The notes: a model not told the origin generated them from the sequence alone. A DNA stretch of 64,000 nt from Hallerella sp963652365 (GCA_963652365.1 CAVJTH010000003.1:97829-161828); one strand, 5' to 3'. Numbered from the stretch's first letter, positions 53,626 through 62,572 are shown. Numbers and translations are program-made.

Positions 53626-55107
53626 CTAAAGAGCCTGATTTTTCTTGTAGTTCTCTTTTTTGATGTTCAGACGTTCCATCATTTCGCGCAGCACCTTGCG
53701 ATCGATCCCCAGGATCGTCGAAGCGAGAGTCAGGTTTCCGCCCGCATCGCGAAGAGCCGAGTCGATGACGGCCCTGTCCGAAATTTCGCGCGATTCCTTG
53801 AGTGTCCGCGGCGACTCCTTGACGCTTTCGCGAAGGACGTCGAGTTCCAGGTCCCTGGGCAGAATGACAAAGCCGCTCGCATTGGCAAGCGCGCGCTGGA
53901 TCCTGTTTTCGAGCTCCCGGACGTTTCCCGGAAACGGATAGGCGAGCAACGCCTTTTCCGCAGCGCGGGAAAGATGGAACTTTCCAAGCCCGTATTCCGC
54001 GGCGTAGCGCTTCATGAACTCTTCCGCAAGGAGCAGGACGTCCTGGCCGCGGTCGCGGAGCGGCGGAATTTCGAGAGACATGACCTGGACGCGGTAATAC
54101 AGATCTTCCCGGAATCGGTGTTCCTTGACCGCCTTTTCCAAGTCCACGTGCGTCGCGGAAATGATTCGAGCGTTCACCGGGATTTCCCGATTGTCGCCAA
54201 CCCGCGTAATGTGCCGTTCCTGCAAGACGCGCAAGAGCTTCACCTGCATGTTCATCGGAAGCTCGCCGATTTCGTCTAGAAAGAGCGTTCCCCCTTCCGC
54301 TTCCTCGAAAACTCCCTTCCGCGTATCGATCGCGCCGGTAAACGACCCCTTCACATGCCCGAACAGGATCGATTCGATCAGGTTTTCCGGAATCGCCCCG
54401 CAATTGATGGCGATAAAAGGCTTGTCCGCCCGCGGACTTTTCGAATGGAGCCATCGCGCAAGCACTTCCTTGCCCGTTCCCGTTTCGCCCCGAATCATCA
54501 GCGGAGCGGGAAGCGCGATAAATTTTTCGGCAGACGCGATGACCTTCGCCATCGCCTGCGACGCATAGACGAGCGAACCCTTGCGGACGACACCGCGCAA
54601 TTCGTCGAGCGACTCCTTGTCCGTCTTTCGACGATAGGCGGAACCCGCAATCTTTTCCAGGACGCAGACGAACTTGTCGAACAGCTTCTTGTCGTTTTCG
54701 TCAAAGGATTCCTTGCGCGATTCCCGCTGCAAATACAGAAAGCCCGAAACGATTTCCGCATCCGGCGTCTGGAAGGGCGCGACCAGAATGCTCGTCAGGT
54801 TGTTTCGCGTAATCGACTTGGAAACGTTCAGGTTCTCGTCGCTTGCCAAGTTCCAGAGAACGGCGCGCTTTTCCGCCCGGGCGCGCCTCACCGCGCTAAA
54901 GGATATGGCGACAGCGGACGGGTAGGCAAAGCGAAACGGCGCATCGGCGAGTTCCGCGGGAATTTCGAGCACCGCCGAATCCGCATCGAGAACCTGGCAC
55001 GCGACCTTCGCGATCGCCGGCAGGAGCTCCTCGGGCATCGACTCGTCCAAAAGCTGGGAAATCATATCCAGGAACTCGGATGTCGCAAGCATCGATTCAA
55101 ATGTCAC
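53626..55107 (-). CDS. Sigma-54-dependent transcriptional activator with N-terminal GAF domain
   Basis: 493 residues. Residues about 15-160 form a GAF-like sensory domain; about 185-415 the AAA+ domain with Walker A IRGETGTGKEV, the loop that contacts sigma-54 reading GSFTGA (usual GAFTGA), Walker B GGTLFLDEIGELP and the R-finger segment; the C-terminal 45 residues are a Fis-type helix-turn-helix (GGNLTLASTILGIDRKVLREMM). There is no receiver domain, so activity is not set by a two-component phosphorelay. It lies 18 nt after the kinase-like gene and may act downstream of it. Confidence 0.9.
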   Translation of the reverse strand: MTFESMLATSEFLDMISQLLDESMPEELLPAIAKVACQVLDADSAVLEIPAELADAPFRFAYPSAVAISFSAVRRARAEKRAVLWNLASDENLNVSKSITRNNLTSILVAPFQTPDAEIVSGFLYLQRESRKESFDENDKKLFDKFVCVLEKIAGSAYRRKTDKESLDELRGVVRKGSLVYASQAMAKVIASAEKFIALPAPLMIRGETGTGKEVLARWLHSKSPRADKPFIAINCGAIPENLIESILFGHVKGSFTGAIDTRKGVFEEAEGGTLFLDEIGELPMNMQVKLLRVLQERHITRVGDNREIPVNARIISATHVDLEKAVKEHRFREDLYYRVQVMSLEIPPLRDRGQDVLLLAEEFMKRYAAEYGLGKFHLSRAAEKALLAYPFPGNVRELENRIQRALANASGFVILPRDLELDVLRESVKESPRTLKESREISDRAVIDSALRDAGGNLTLASTILGIDRKVLREMMERLNIKKENYKKNQAL

Positions 55108-55125
55108 ATGTTCTCCTTTTCGCCG

Positions 55126-56271
55126 CTAGTAGGAGGCGGAAGAATCCGGCTCCACCATGATTCCCCGAATGTCCGAAGACGGTCTCTCGCCAAAAGGCTC
55201 TTCGTCCACAAAGCTTCTCGAATGCTCCAGCATGGAGTTTCCAACCGTATCGACGTCCGGGTTTCGGGACTTTTCCTTTTCAATATAGATGAAGAAAAGG
55301 ATGACACCGAGAAGTATCAGCGCGGCAAGAAAGATTTTCAGGGGAAAATTGCGCGGTTCGGGACATTTCGTTCCGAAAACGGGAGACTTGACGCGCAAGC
55401 CGCCCCAGCGTTCCTCGGGAGACATCGCGATTTCCGCCTCGCGTTCACGGACACGCTCGTTCAGTTCGCGCATCCATTGCGCGTCTAGCGGAGACTCGCC
55501 AGGAAGGCAGTCGCCGAGACGACTTTCCACAATTTCGAGGCACTCGTCAAGCTCGTCGAAATCGTCAAACCGATCCGCCGGACTTTTTCGGAGCGTTTTC
55601 TTCCACACATCGCGAAAGGCCGAAAGTTCTTGCGGATTCAAGACGCCACGCCCGTGCAGGAGCATCGCCACATCCAGGGAATCCACACGGAACACGGACG
55701 CTTCGATTCCTTCGAGCGATTCGCCGCCAAAGAGAGGCTCCCCGGAAATCCAGAAGTAGAGCAGCGCACCGAGACTGAACGTTTCGCTTTCGACCGTCGC
55801 CGCCGAACCTTCGAGGCGTTCCGGCGCTGCAAAGCGCGGAGCGCCTGGACCGTCGATTCCAAAATCCACGAGAACGGGATTTCCCTCTCCGGAAACGAGG
55901 ATGTTTTCCGGGTTCAGGTCGCCGTGAAAGATTCCTTGCGCGACCATCTGCGAAAGCGTTTTCAAGACCCGCCGCAACAGCCTTGCAGCCGTTCGGGGTG
56001 GCATCGGCGACACGACCGCGCTGGAAACGCCCCGAACATATTCCGAAACGGAAAAGCTTCTTCCGCCCAGAGTTCCCGTTCCAAGCTGGCGAACGACTCC
56101 GGAGATCTGTCCGTCGAAGGCAAGCGCGCCTTCCCGAGCGGGGACCTTTCCGTTCGCATAGACCTTGAGCGCGACCGGAGTCTTTTCGTCGAGCATCGCC
56201 CGATAGACGGTCGCCTCGCCGCCGGCATGCGCTTTCCGGATATCCGACAGGCGAGAAGAAAGATCCGTCAC
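55126..56271 (-). CDS. Hanks-type Ser/Thr kinase-like protein with membrane anchor
   Basis: 381 residues. An abbreviated N-lobe (GGEATVYRA at 17-25 in place of the glycine loop, K36 in VALKVY) is followed by the catalytic loop HGDLNPENILV (116-126), where HGD replaces HRD but the Asp and Asn remain, and VDFGI (135-139). A TM segment near 307-325 (FLAALILLGVILFFIYIE) is followed by a 55-residue acidic extracytoplasmic tail. The catalytic residues look intact, so it could be active. Overlaps the upstream lipoprotein gene as ATGA and precedes the sigma-54 activator gene. Confidence 0.8.
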   Translation of the reverse strand: MTDLSSRLSDIRKAHAGGEATVYRAMLDEKTPVALKVYANGKVPAREGALAFDGQISGVVRQLGTGTLGGRSFSVSEYVRGVSSAVVSPMPPRTAARLLRRVLKTLSQMVAQGIFHGDLNPENILVSGEGNPVLVDFGIDGPGAPRFAAPERLEGSAATVESETFSLGALLYFWISGEPLFGGESLEGIEASVFRVDSLDVAMLLHGRGVLNPQELSAFRDVWKKTLRKSPADRFDDFDELDECLEIVESRLGDCLPGESPLDAQWMRELNERVREREAEIAMSPEERWGGLRVKSPVFGTKCPEPRNFPLKIFLAALILLGVILFFIYIEKEKSRNPDVDTVGNSMLEHSRSFVDEEPFGERPSSDIRGIMVEPDSSASY

Positions 56272-56975
56272 AGGGACTTTCCTTCTTTCGCGAGCCGAGC
56301 CTTCAGGCTATCTTCCGCGACCCGTGTCCAAAATTCCAGATGATGGTTTTCCGGAAACCGCAGCGAGCCCATCGACCAGATGTCCCAGGCGTCCTCTATG
56401 TTTCCCATTTCCCAGTACAAGTTTCCCAAGTTGGAATAGGCCGGCGAGAAATCCGGATTTTCGGAGACGATCCAGGCGAAAATCTTCCGTGCGCTCTCCA
56501 CGTCTCCCGCTCCCTGGAGCGCGAGCGCCTTGAGATTCCAGCTGAAATAGTTTGTGCTGTCGAGCGCAAGCGACTCGTTCAGGATGCCGAGAATCCTGGC
56601 CTTGGGATTTTCGAGCGTTCGCGCGCGAGCGAGATAGAAAAGCGCCGACGAATGCATCCGTTTCGCCGCCGCGCTGTCGATTTTCGAAAGGATGCGAAAT
56701 TCCGTCAGGGCATGCGTCCAAAGCCTTGCCGAATGGTTTCCGACCTTTTCCGCGGCTTCCGCCTTCCCGAAAAGGGAGAGCGCCATGCCATAACGAGCGT
56801 CCCGGTTCGCCGGATCCTTGTCGAGGACCGCGGAGAACTTCGAGGATGCCCTGTCGAAATCCCCGACGCGAAGCGCCTCGTTTCCGAGTTCGAGCGGAGA
56901 GCGACACCCTGCGACCGACAAGGCGCAAGAAATCAGTAGAAAGCGCAGTTTTTTTCCTTTCGACCAAAAGCCCAT
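56268..56975 (-). CDS. TPR lipoprotein
   Basis: 235 residues. The start at 56975 gives a lipoprotein signal with lipobox SVAGC (MGFWSKGKKLRFLLISCALSVAGC) and a GGGAC element upstream. An open extension to a TTG at 57062 has no signal. The mature part is a series of TPR-like helix pairs (LELGNEALRVGDFDRASSKFSAVL, AYSNLGNLYWEMGNIEDAW). Probably an envelope scaffold or assembly factor. First gene of the long minus-strand run and divergent from the carboxynorspermidine synthase-like gene. Confidence 0.75.
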   Translation of the reverse strand: MGFWSKGKKLRFLLISCALSVAGCRSPLELGNEALRVGDFDRASSKFSAVLDKDPANRDARYGMALSLFGKAEAAEKVGNHSARLWTHALTEFRILSKIDSAAAKRMHSSALFYLARARTLENPKARILGILNESLALDSTNYFSWNLKALALQGAGDVESARKIFAWIVSENPDFSPAYSNLGNLYWEMGNIEDAWDIWSMGSLRFPENHHLEFWTRVAEDSLKARLAKEGKSL

Positions 56976-57073
56976 AAAGTCCCGAATCCGAGCGTTTTTC
57001 CAAAGAGCGATCGCTGGAATCGCCTGCCCTAAATTTAATATATTTGGAACGAAACTTTTCAACGGAGTGAAAA

Positions 57074-58264
57074 ATGTCCAAGGTATTGATTATCGGTGCC
57101 GGCGGTGTTTCGAATGTTGTCGTCCGCAAGTGCGCCCAAAATTCGAAAGTCTATTCCGAAATTCTTCTCGCGAGCCGTACAAAGTCCAAGTGCGACGCCA
57201 TCGCGAAGGACATTCGCGACATTCCGGTCCACACGGCGAAAGTCGATGCGGACAAGGCTTCCGAAGTCTCCGCGCTCATCCGGGATTTCAAGCCGGAACT
57301 GGTGATGAACGTCGCCCTCCCCTACCAGGACCTTCCCATCATGGATGCGTGCCTCGCCGAAGGCGTTCACTACGTCGATGCGGCAAACTACGAACCGAAG
57401 GACAAGGCGCATTTCGAATATTCCTGGCAATGGGCCTATCACGACCGGTTCAAGAAGGCGGGCATCATGGCACTTCTCGGGTCCGGATTCGACCCGGGCG
57501 TTACCAACGTCTATACCGCATACGGCAAGAAGCACCACTTCGACAGGATAGACACGCTCGACATTGTCGATTGCAACGCCGGAAACCACGGACAGGCATT
57601 CGCCACGAACTTCAACCCGGAAATCAACATCCGCGAAATCACTCAAAACGGAAAATTCTACAAGGACGGAAAATTCGACGAAATCCCGCCGATGTCCGAA
57701 CACAAGCCCATCGACTATCCGCAAGTCGGACCGCGCGAAAGCTACCTGCTCTGGCACGAAGAGCTCGAATCGCTAGTCAAGTTCATCCCCGAAATCAGGC
57801 AGGCACGATTCTGGATGACGTTCGGGCAAGAATACCTGACGCATCTCCGCGTGCTGCAGGACGTGGGAATGACGCGCATCGATCCGGTCGAATTCAAGGG
57901 TCAAGAGATCATTCCGCTCGAATTTCTCAAGGCGCTTCTTCCCGAGCCGGGAACTCTCGGCCAAAACTACACGGGAAAGACATGCATCGGATGCCAGCTC
58001 ACCGGAACGAAGGACGGCAAGCCCCAGACTTACTTTATCTACAATGTCTGCGACCATGCGGAATGCTTCAAGGAAGTCAAGGCGCAAGCGGTCAGCTACA
58101 CGACCGGCGTCCCCGTGATGCTCGGCGGCGCGATGATCCTCACCGGCAAATGGAAAGGCGAAGGCGTCTTCAACATGGAACAGTTCGACCCCGATCCGTT
58201 CATGGCGGAAATCGGCAAGTGGGGACTTCCCTTCCACGAAATCTTCGGGCAGAAGCTGGTCTAG
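57074..58264 (+). CDS. Saccharopine dehydrogenase family, carboxynorspermidine synthase-like
   Basis: 396 residues. N-terminal Rossmann motif KVLIIGAGGVSNVVVRKCAQ, then VMNVALPYQDLPIMDACLAEGVHYVDAANYEPKD and GSGFDPGVTNVY, as in the LYS9/LYS1-like bacterial enzymes that reductively condense aspartate semialdehyde with a diamine to give carboxynorspermidine or carboxyspermidine. That reaction is the first step of the alternative spermidine/norspermidine route. The decarboxylase partner (NspC type) is not in the window. GGAG precedes the ATG; bioF begins one base after its stop, so it heads the bio operon. Confidence 0.85.
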   Translation: MSKVLIIGAGGVSNVVVRKCAQNSKVYSEILLASRTKSKCDAIAKDIRDIPVHTAKVDADKASEVSALIRDFKPELVMNVALPYQDLPIMDACLAEGVHYVDAANYEPKDKAHFEYSWQWAYHDRFKKAGIMALLGSGFDPGVTNVYTAYGKKHHFDRIDTLDIVDCNAGNHGQAFATNFNPEINIREITQNGKFYKDGKFDEIPPMSEHKPIDYPQVGPRESYLLWHEELESLVKFIPEIRQARFWMTFGQEYLTHLRVLQDVGMTRIDPVEFKGQEIIPLEFLKALLPEPGTLGQNYTGKTCIGCQLTGTKDGKPQTYFIYNVCDHAECFKEVKAQAVSYTTGVPVMLGGAMILTGKWKGEGVFNMEQFDPDPFMAEIGKWGLPFHEIFGQKLV

Positions 58265-58265
58265 G

Positions 58266-59378
58266 ATGTTCGACCTGGCAAAAGCCAAGGATGCGGGAAC
58301 CTATCGGGAAATCAAGCGAACGTCTTCCTTTGAAAAATACGTTCGCTTCGAATCGAAAGACCTCCTGAACCTCGCAAGCAACGACTACCTGGGAATCGCG
58401 ACAAGCCGGAATCTCCGCAACGAATTTCTCGAAACGGTCGCCGATTCCGATGTCTTTTTCGGATCGGGCGCAAGCCGTCTGGTCTATAATTCGAGCGAAG
58501 CCTTTTTTGAACTGGAACGTTTTTTCGAAGACCGATTCTTCAAGAAAGCGTTGCTGTTCAATTCTGGCTATGCGGCCAATCTCGGAACGATTTCCTCCCT
58601 CGCCGATTCCCGCACGCTCTTCGTTGCAGACAAACTCATCCACGCGAGCATGATCGACGCGCTCAAGCTTTCGCAGGCGAACTTCAGGCGCTATCCCCAT
58701 GGCGACATGGACGCTCTCGAAAGCCTGCTCGAAAGGTTTCACGGCGAATTCGACCGGATAATCCTCCTGACCGAAGCCGTTTTCAGCATGGACGGCGACG
58801 AAGCGGACTTGCCAAGACTAGTCGCCATCAAAAAGAAATACGACAACGTCAAGCTCTATGTCGATGAAGCGCATTCCTTTTTCGCGCTCCACGAACTCGG
58901 ACTCTGCAAGCACCTGCACCTCGACAGGGACATCGACTTTATCCTCGTGACCCTCGGCAAGGCGCTCGGCGGAAGCGGAGCCGTTCTGCTGTCGGACGAA
59001 GAAACGCGAGAGGTCTTGGTAAACTCCGCGCGGAGCCTCATCTTTTCGACGGCGATTCCGAGCATCGACGTCGCCTGGACGCGTTTTGTCCTTCGAAAGG
59101 ACTTTTCGAAAGAACGCAAGAACCTCCTGGAATGCATCCGCCTTCTGGGACTGAGCCAGACGCAGATTTGTCCGTTCATCGTCGGAGAAAACGAAAAGAC
59201 GTTGGCGCTGTCCAGGGAACTGCGCGAAGCAGGCTACTTTGTCCCGGCAATCCGCCCGCCGACCGTTCCGCAAAATACGGCGCGTCTCCGCATCAGCCTG
59301 CGCGGCGACATTTTCCCCGAGGAACTCGAACGTCTCAAGGAAATTCTCGATGCTTATCCAGGAAATCTGTCGGCATAG
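58266..59378 (+). CDS. bioF: 8-amino-7-oxononanoate synthase-like PLP enzyme
   Basis: 370 residues of the alpha-oxoamine synthase family. LNLASNDYLGIAT, GSGASRLVYNSS, the cofactor Asp in LYVDEAHSF and PLP lysine K232 in TLGKALGGSG are all present. It condenses pimeloyl-ACP/CoA with alanine to give KAPA in biotin synthesis; neighbours bioG and bioC support this role over the related Kbl or SPT enzymes. It follows the upstream gene after one base and overlaps bioG by 29 nt. Confidence 0.93.
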   Translation: MFDLAKAKDAGTYREIKRTSSFEKYVRFESKDLLNLASNDYLGIATSRNLRNEFLETVADSDVFFGSGASRLVYNSSEAFFELERFFEDRFFKKALLFNSGYAANLGTISSLADSRTLFVADKLIHASMIDALKLSQANFRRYPHGDMDALESLLERFHGEFDRIILLTEAVFSMDGDEADLPRLVAIKKKYDNVKLYVDEAHSFFALHELGLCKHLHLDRDIDFILVTLGKALGGSGAVLLSDEETREVLVNSARSLIFSTAIPSIDVAWTRFVLRKDFSKERKNLLECIRLLGLSQTQICPFIVGENEKTLALSRELREAGYFVPAIRPPTVPQNTARLRISLRGDIFPEELERLKEILDAYPGNLSA

Positions 59379-59964
59379 CTCAAAGCGCCCGCTCGTTCTC
59401 TTCTTTCTGGGATACGCCTTCACGCCGGAATCCATCGCGCATCTTGACTCGGGGACTTACGATCTGTCGGCTGTCTATGACTACCGAAGCCTCGACCTGG
59501 ACAAAAGCGTCCTGGAAAAACGGGAAATCATCCTTGTCGCCCATTCGATGGGCGTCTGGGCGGCAAACAAGGTTCTGAAGGACGTTCCGCTGAAGCAGGC
59601 TATCGCCATCAACGGGACGCCTTTCGGCATCCACGATACGTTCGGGATTCCACCGGAGACATTCAAGCGGACAATCGACCACTTCGATTTTGAACTTTTC
59701 AAGAAATGGTGCTTTCTTTCGGATGCGTCCAAGGTGAACTTTCCGTTCGCGAAAAATCCCAGGGAAGAACTCTGCGCGCTCTACGAAGCGTCTTCGGAAA
59801 AAGTCGAAGAGAATGTACGCTGGGACAAGGCGATCGTTTCGAAAAAGGACCTGGTCTTTCCGCCCACGGCAAGCACCTGTTTCCAGTGCCCTGTCAAGAC
59901 GCTTTCCGCGCCACACTATCCCTTCTTCAAGCTTTCCTCGCTGGAGGAGATCCTTGCTTTTTGA
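59350..59964 (+). CDS. bioG: Pimeloyl-ACP methyl ester esterase BioG (DUF452)
   Basis: 204 residues. BioG is the DUF452 alpha/beta-hydrolase that replaces BioH and frees pimeloyl-ACP from its methyl ester. The nucleophile is S66 in VAHSMGVWAA and the likely catalytic His is H189 in LSAPHYPFF. The start at 59350 has AAGGAA upstream and sits inside the end of bioF; the frame is open further back, but that part is antiparallel noise. BioG followed by bioC is the usual pairing and supports the assignment. It overlaps bioC by 11 nt. Confidence 0.9.
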   Translation: MLIQEICRHSSKRPLVLFFLGYAFTPESIAHLDSGTYDLSAVYDYRSLDLDKSVLEKREIILVAHSMGVWAANKVLKDVPLKQAIAINGTPFGIHDTFGIPPETFKRTIDHFDFELFKKWCFLSDASKVNFPFAKNPREELCALYEASSEKVEENVRWDKAIVSKKDLVFPPTASTCFQCPVKTLSAPHYPFFKLSSLEEILAF

Positions 59965-60637
59965 ACGAGCCAAACGCTACGACGAATTTGCGGTCGCCCA
60001 AAAATATGCGGCAGAAAGACTCGCCGCGCTTCTCGGAAAGTACGGCCAACGCTTTCGGAACGCCTACGAAATCGGCTGCGGGTCGGGAATTTTCACGAAA
60101 AAGCTCCTAGCGAACTTCGATGTCGAACGGATCACCCTCAACGACCTCTACCGGGCGCTTCCCATGGAAAGCCATCCGGCTCAAATCGGCGACATCCGCA
60201 CGCTGAGAATTCCCGACAACCTCGACCTGGTCGCATCGAGTTCCGTCTTGCAGTGGATCGACGACCTGGATGCCCTGTCGCAAAAAATCGAGAAGTCGCT
60301 TCTCCCCGGCGGGATCTTCGCCTTTGCGATGTTCAGCGAAGGGACGCTTCGCGAACTTTCCTCGTTTACCGGCCAGAGCCTCGAATACCTTTCGGACGAA
60401 AGAATCGAAGAACTGGTGTCCGGACATTTTACCGTGCTCGAATCCGCTCCGGACTTTTGCCGCGTTTCCTTCTTGACGCTGCACGATCTGCTCGACAGCC
60501 TGAAGCAGACCGGCGTGAACAATCTAGGCGGAGTCTTTCGGCTCACCAAGAATTCGCTCAAGCAAATGGAAACGCACTTCGCTGGCAAATATACGCTCAC
60601 CTACCGCTTCCAGACAATCGTCGCGAAAAAGCGGTAG
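59954..60637 (+). CDS. bioC: Malonyl-ACP O-methyltransferase BioC
   Basis: 227 residues from a TTG start at 59954, chosen because a strong GGAGGAG sits just before it and the next codons (LFERAKRYDEFAVAQKYAAERL) match the family N-terminus; no ATG is well placed. The SAM loop is YEIGCGSGIFTKKL (38-51), and ASSSVLQWIDDL matches the WIDD-like helix of BioC. It methylates malonyl-ACP so fatty-acid synthesis can elongate it as a disguised substrate toward pimelate. Last gene of the bioF-bioG-bioC set; repeat copy 3 follows. Confidence 0.9.
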   Translation: MLFERAKRYDEFAVAQKYAAERLAALLGKYGQRFRNAYEIGCGSGIFTKKLLANFDVERITLNDLYRALPMESHPAQIGDIRTLRIPDNLDLVASSSVLQWIDDLDALSQKIEKSLLPGGIFAFAMFSEGTLRELSSFTGQSLEYLSDERIEELVSGHFTVLESAPDFCRVSFLTLHDLLDSLKQTGVNNLGGVFRLTKNSLKQMETHFAGKYTLTYRFQTIVAKKR

Positions 60638-60639
60638 CC

Positions 60640-60972
60640 AGAGATTATCAGTGCTTGGAAATCGCAAAGCGAGCCGTTCAGTGATTAGTGGATAGTGCTT
60701 AGAGACGCGGAGCGATCCGTTACTTTCTGCCGAAAGGCTTTTGGCGTTGCACGTCTAGGCTTTTTGTCGCCAAGCGACCTGTTTTCGCCTGTCGGCGGAG
60801 GGAGCGCCTTCCCGGCGATGGGCTTGTTCAGAGCTTAGTAGAGAGTGCTTAGTGCTTAGAACTCAAAGCGGTCCGTTTATGTTAAAACCTAAATGTTTGC
60901 GAATCTCAGATCTCAGATCTCAGCTCTAAGATCTAAGTTCTGAGTTCCACCCTCCACACTTCACTCTCAAGT
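60640..60972 (+). repeat. Interspersed mosaic repeat, copy 3
   Basis: Fills the 339-bp gap between convergent bioC and the FISUMP gene. Blocks in order: CTTGGAAATCGCAAAGCGAGC, GACGCGGAGCGATCCGTTA, TTTCTGCCGAAAGGCTTTTG, GCACGTCTAGGCTTTTT, the CGCCTGTCGGCGGAGG hairpin, GGCTTGTTCAGAGCTTAG, GCTTAGAACTCAAAGCGGTC, then repeated ATCTCAGATCTCAG words and a CCACCCTCCACACTTCACTC tail. The last 130 bp are almost identical to copy 4. Confidence 0.88.
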
Positions 60973-60976
60973 TTGA

Positions 60977-62158
60977 CTAGTCCTTGACACAGCGAATCGA
61001 AGATGCGAATTCCTTGCTGTCGAAGATCACGTTCAGGTCTGTGCCTTTGTAGTTCAGCTGCCATAGGTAGGCGGTGCTTACGTTGTCGTAATTCCAGGTC
61101 CAGAAGTACGCGCCTTTGAGAATGTAGTAGAACGTACCGTCGTTGCCGCGAATGCCCGCCGGGAGGGCCCCGAAGCTGAACGCGTTCGAACCGCCAGTCT
61201 TGCTCTCGTATTCCTCCCAGCCACTCGTCGATTTCAGTGCGTAGCCGACACCGTCAGAGGCTTTATCGGCGACATAGGCGTCGAGCGTTTTCCATTCCTC
61301 GTAGCTCGGCAGGTGCCAGCCCTCGGGGCACACGCCCCGGACAGTTCCGCTTGCGGAGCACCGTTTACCGTAGCCGCAGTCCTTGCCGTCTTCGCTGAAC
61401 ACGGCTGCGGAATCCATCGCCGCGGACCACAGGTAGAGGCGGCCGTACATTTCACAGTTTGCCGGGTTGTTGTCATAGCAGAAGCTCGAAGAATCCAGCG
61501 TCGCCGTTTTCTGCGTATAGGCGTAGTTCAGGTTCTCCGCCATCCAGGCCTGCGTGCCGATTTTCACGGCCTTGTAGCTTTTTCCGTCACGGGAATCCGT
61601 AAACTGCATCACGATCTTTCCATTATCGCATTGCCAATCCGCAGGATCATAAGCCGCGCCACCGCAGAGCGCCTTGTAGAGTGTAACCGTATCGGTACCG
61701 CAGACCTGCAAAACGGTTCCGTCGCCGTTGTCCAAAAGCGTGCAGCCGCTCCCATCGGCTCCGTTCACTCCATCCTTGCCGTTCGAACCGTTTTCACCGT
61801 TCTTGATGACGCCGACCGAGTCTCCTCCGCAGACGATCTTGTAGCCCGAGCTGTCGGAAAGAGCCTCCGCAACGCAAGAGGCCCCGTCCTTGCCTTCGGA
61901 ATTTTTCGAAAGCGGCGTCCAGCCCGAATCCGCGCACACGTAGGCGGCGTTTTCGTCCGAAGCGAACATCATTTTTCCGATAGAAGAAGAATCGCAATCG
62001 GAGAAATCCTCCACGGATGCGGCAACTTCCATGCCGGAAACTTCGTTTGTCACGTTCGTGACTTTTGTAACGTCGTCGCCACAGGCGGAAAGGGAGAATA
62101 GCGTTCCCGCGAAGGCGAGCGATCCGTAAAGAGCGGTGATTCGTGATTTTCTGACCAT
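60977..62158 (-). CDS. FISUMP-domain lipoprotein with collagen-like segment
   Basis: 393 residues. Lipobox LSAC in MVRKSRITALYGSLAFAGTLFSLSAC. After a short polar linker comes a Gly-x-x segment (NGENGSNGKDGVNGADG) typical of these Fibrobacter lipoproteins, then the FISUMP core: FTDSRDGKSYKAVKIGTQAW, MAENLNY, YGRLYLWSAAM, CPEGWHLPSYEEWKTLD, AFSFGALPAGIRGND and a final SIRCVKD. The family is abundant in Fibrobacter; its role is unknown, presumably surface or adhesion related. AAGGA precedes the ATG and a near-consensus promoter lies 40 bp further up. It is flanked by repeat copies 3 and 4. Confidence 0.93.
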   Translation of the reverse strand: MVRKSRITALYGSLAFAGTLFSLSACGDDVTKVTNVTNEVSGMEVAASVEDFSDCDSSSIGKMMFASDENAAYVCADSGWTPLSKNSEGKDGASCVAEALSDSSGYKIVCGGDSVGVIKNGENGSNGKDGVNGADGSGCTLLDNGDGTVLQVCGTDTVTLYKALCGGAAYDPADWQCDNGKIVMQFTDSRDGKSYKAVKIGTQAWMAENLNYAYTQKTATLDSSSFCYDNNPANCEMYGRLYLWSAAMDSAAVFSEDGKDCGYGKRCSASGTVRGVCPEGWHLPSYEEWKTLDAYVADKASDGVGYALKSTSGWEEYESKTGGSNAFSFGALPAGIRGNDGTFYYILKGAYFWTWNYDNVSTAYLWQLNYKGTDLNVIFDSKEFASSIRCVKD

Positions 62159-62197
62159 CCGTTTTTATCCTTTTGGAAAAGTTGGTTTTCAAAATAT

Positions 62198-62225
62198 AAT
62201 ATAAGGAAAAAAAACATTTTGTCAA
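62198..62225 (-). promoter_or_regulatory. Promoter of the FISUMP lipoprotein gene
   Basis: -35 TTGACA (62225-62220) with a 16-bp spacer containing a run of eight T residues, then -10 TATATT (62203-62198) with a second overlapping TATATT further down. This is the closest match to the sigma-70 consensus found in the window. Confidence 0.75.
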
Positions 62226-62260
62226 TATTTGTTCGTATCTTAGTTTGGAAAATTTAGAAC

Positions 62261-62572
62261 TTTGCGTTGCAAAACGAACGGCATCTAGTTTTTTTTTCCG
62301 CGAAGCGAACCTTTTTCCGCTTGCCCGGAGTTTAGAGCTTAGTGCTTAGAACTCAAAGCGGTCCGTTTATGTTAGAACCTAAATTTTCGCGAATCTCAGA
62401 TCTCAGCTCTAAGATCTAAGTTCTGACTTCCACCCTCCACACTTCACTCTCAACTGTTTCCTGATTCCTCTTTACTATCCACTATCAACTAATATCTAAG
62501 CAATGTTTCACGCAAGAGCCTAGACGTCTGCAGAACTTCACTCTTCACTCTTCACTCTTCACTCTCCACTTG
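62261..62572 (+). repeat. Interspersed mosaic repeat, copy 4
   Basis: Lies in the divergent gap between the FISUMP gene and the Rpn-like gene. It contains CGCGAAGCGAACCTTTTTCC, GCTTAGAACTCAAAGCGGTC, AACCTAAAT, TCTCAGATCTCAGCTCTAAG, CCACCCTCCACACTTCACTC and a GATTCCTCTTTACTATCCAC tail. The GC-rich hairpin block is deleted. It ends in four perfect TTCACTC units (62537-62564). The middle is nearly identical to copy 3. Confidence 0.85.

Noticed and set aside
53144..54454. A 436-residue frame overlapping the sigma-54 activator gene
   Set aside because: The part beyond 53560 is a shifted-frame shadow of the activator gene; only the signal-peptide protein ending at 53144 is supported.
59813..59953. 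Upstream extension of bioC from an ATG inside bioG
   Set aside because: The extra 47 residues are out-of-frame bioG sequence; the GGAGGAG-TTG start at 59954 fits the family N-terminus.
62537..62564. CRISPR-like tandem units
   Set aside because: Four TTCACTC units without spacers inside the pyrimidine tail of a repeat copy; a simple microsatellite. No CRISPR array or cas gene is present in the window.
62261..62572. Repeat copies as integron attC sites
   Set aside because: The repeat-gene alternation recalls integron cassettes, and GTTAAAAC/TAGAACC words vaguely resemble core sites. But the paired R and L boxes, the expected size and an integrase gene are missing, and cargo genes are not all in the same orientation.
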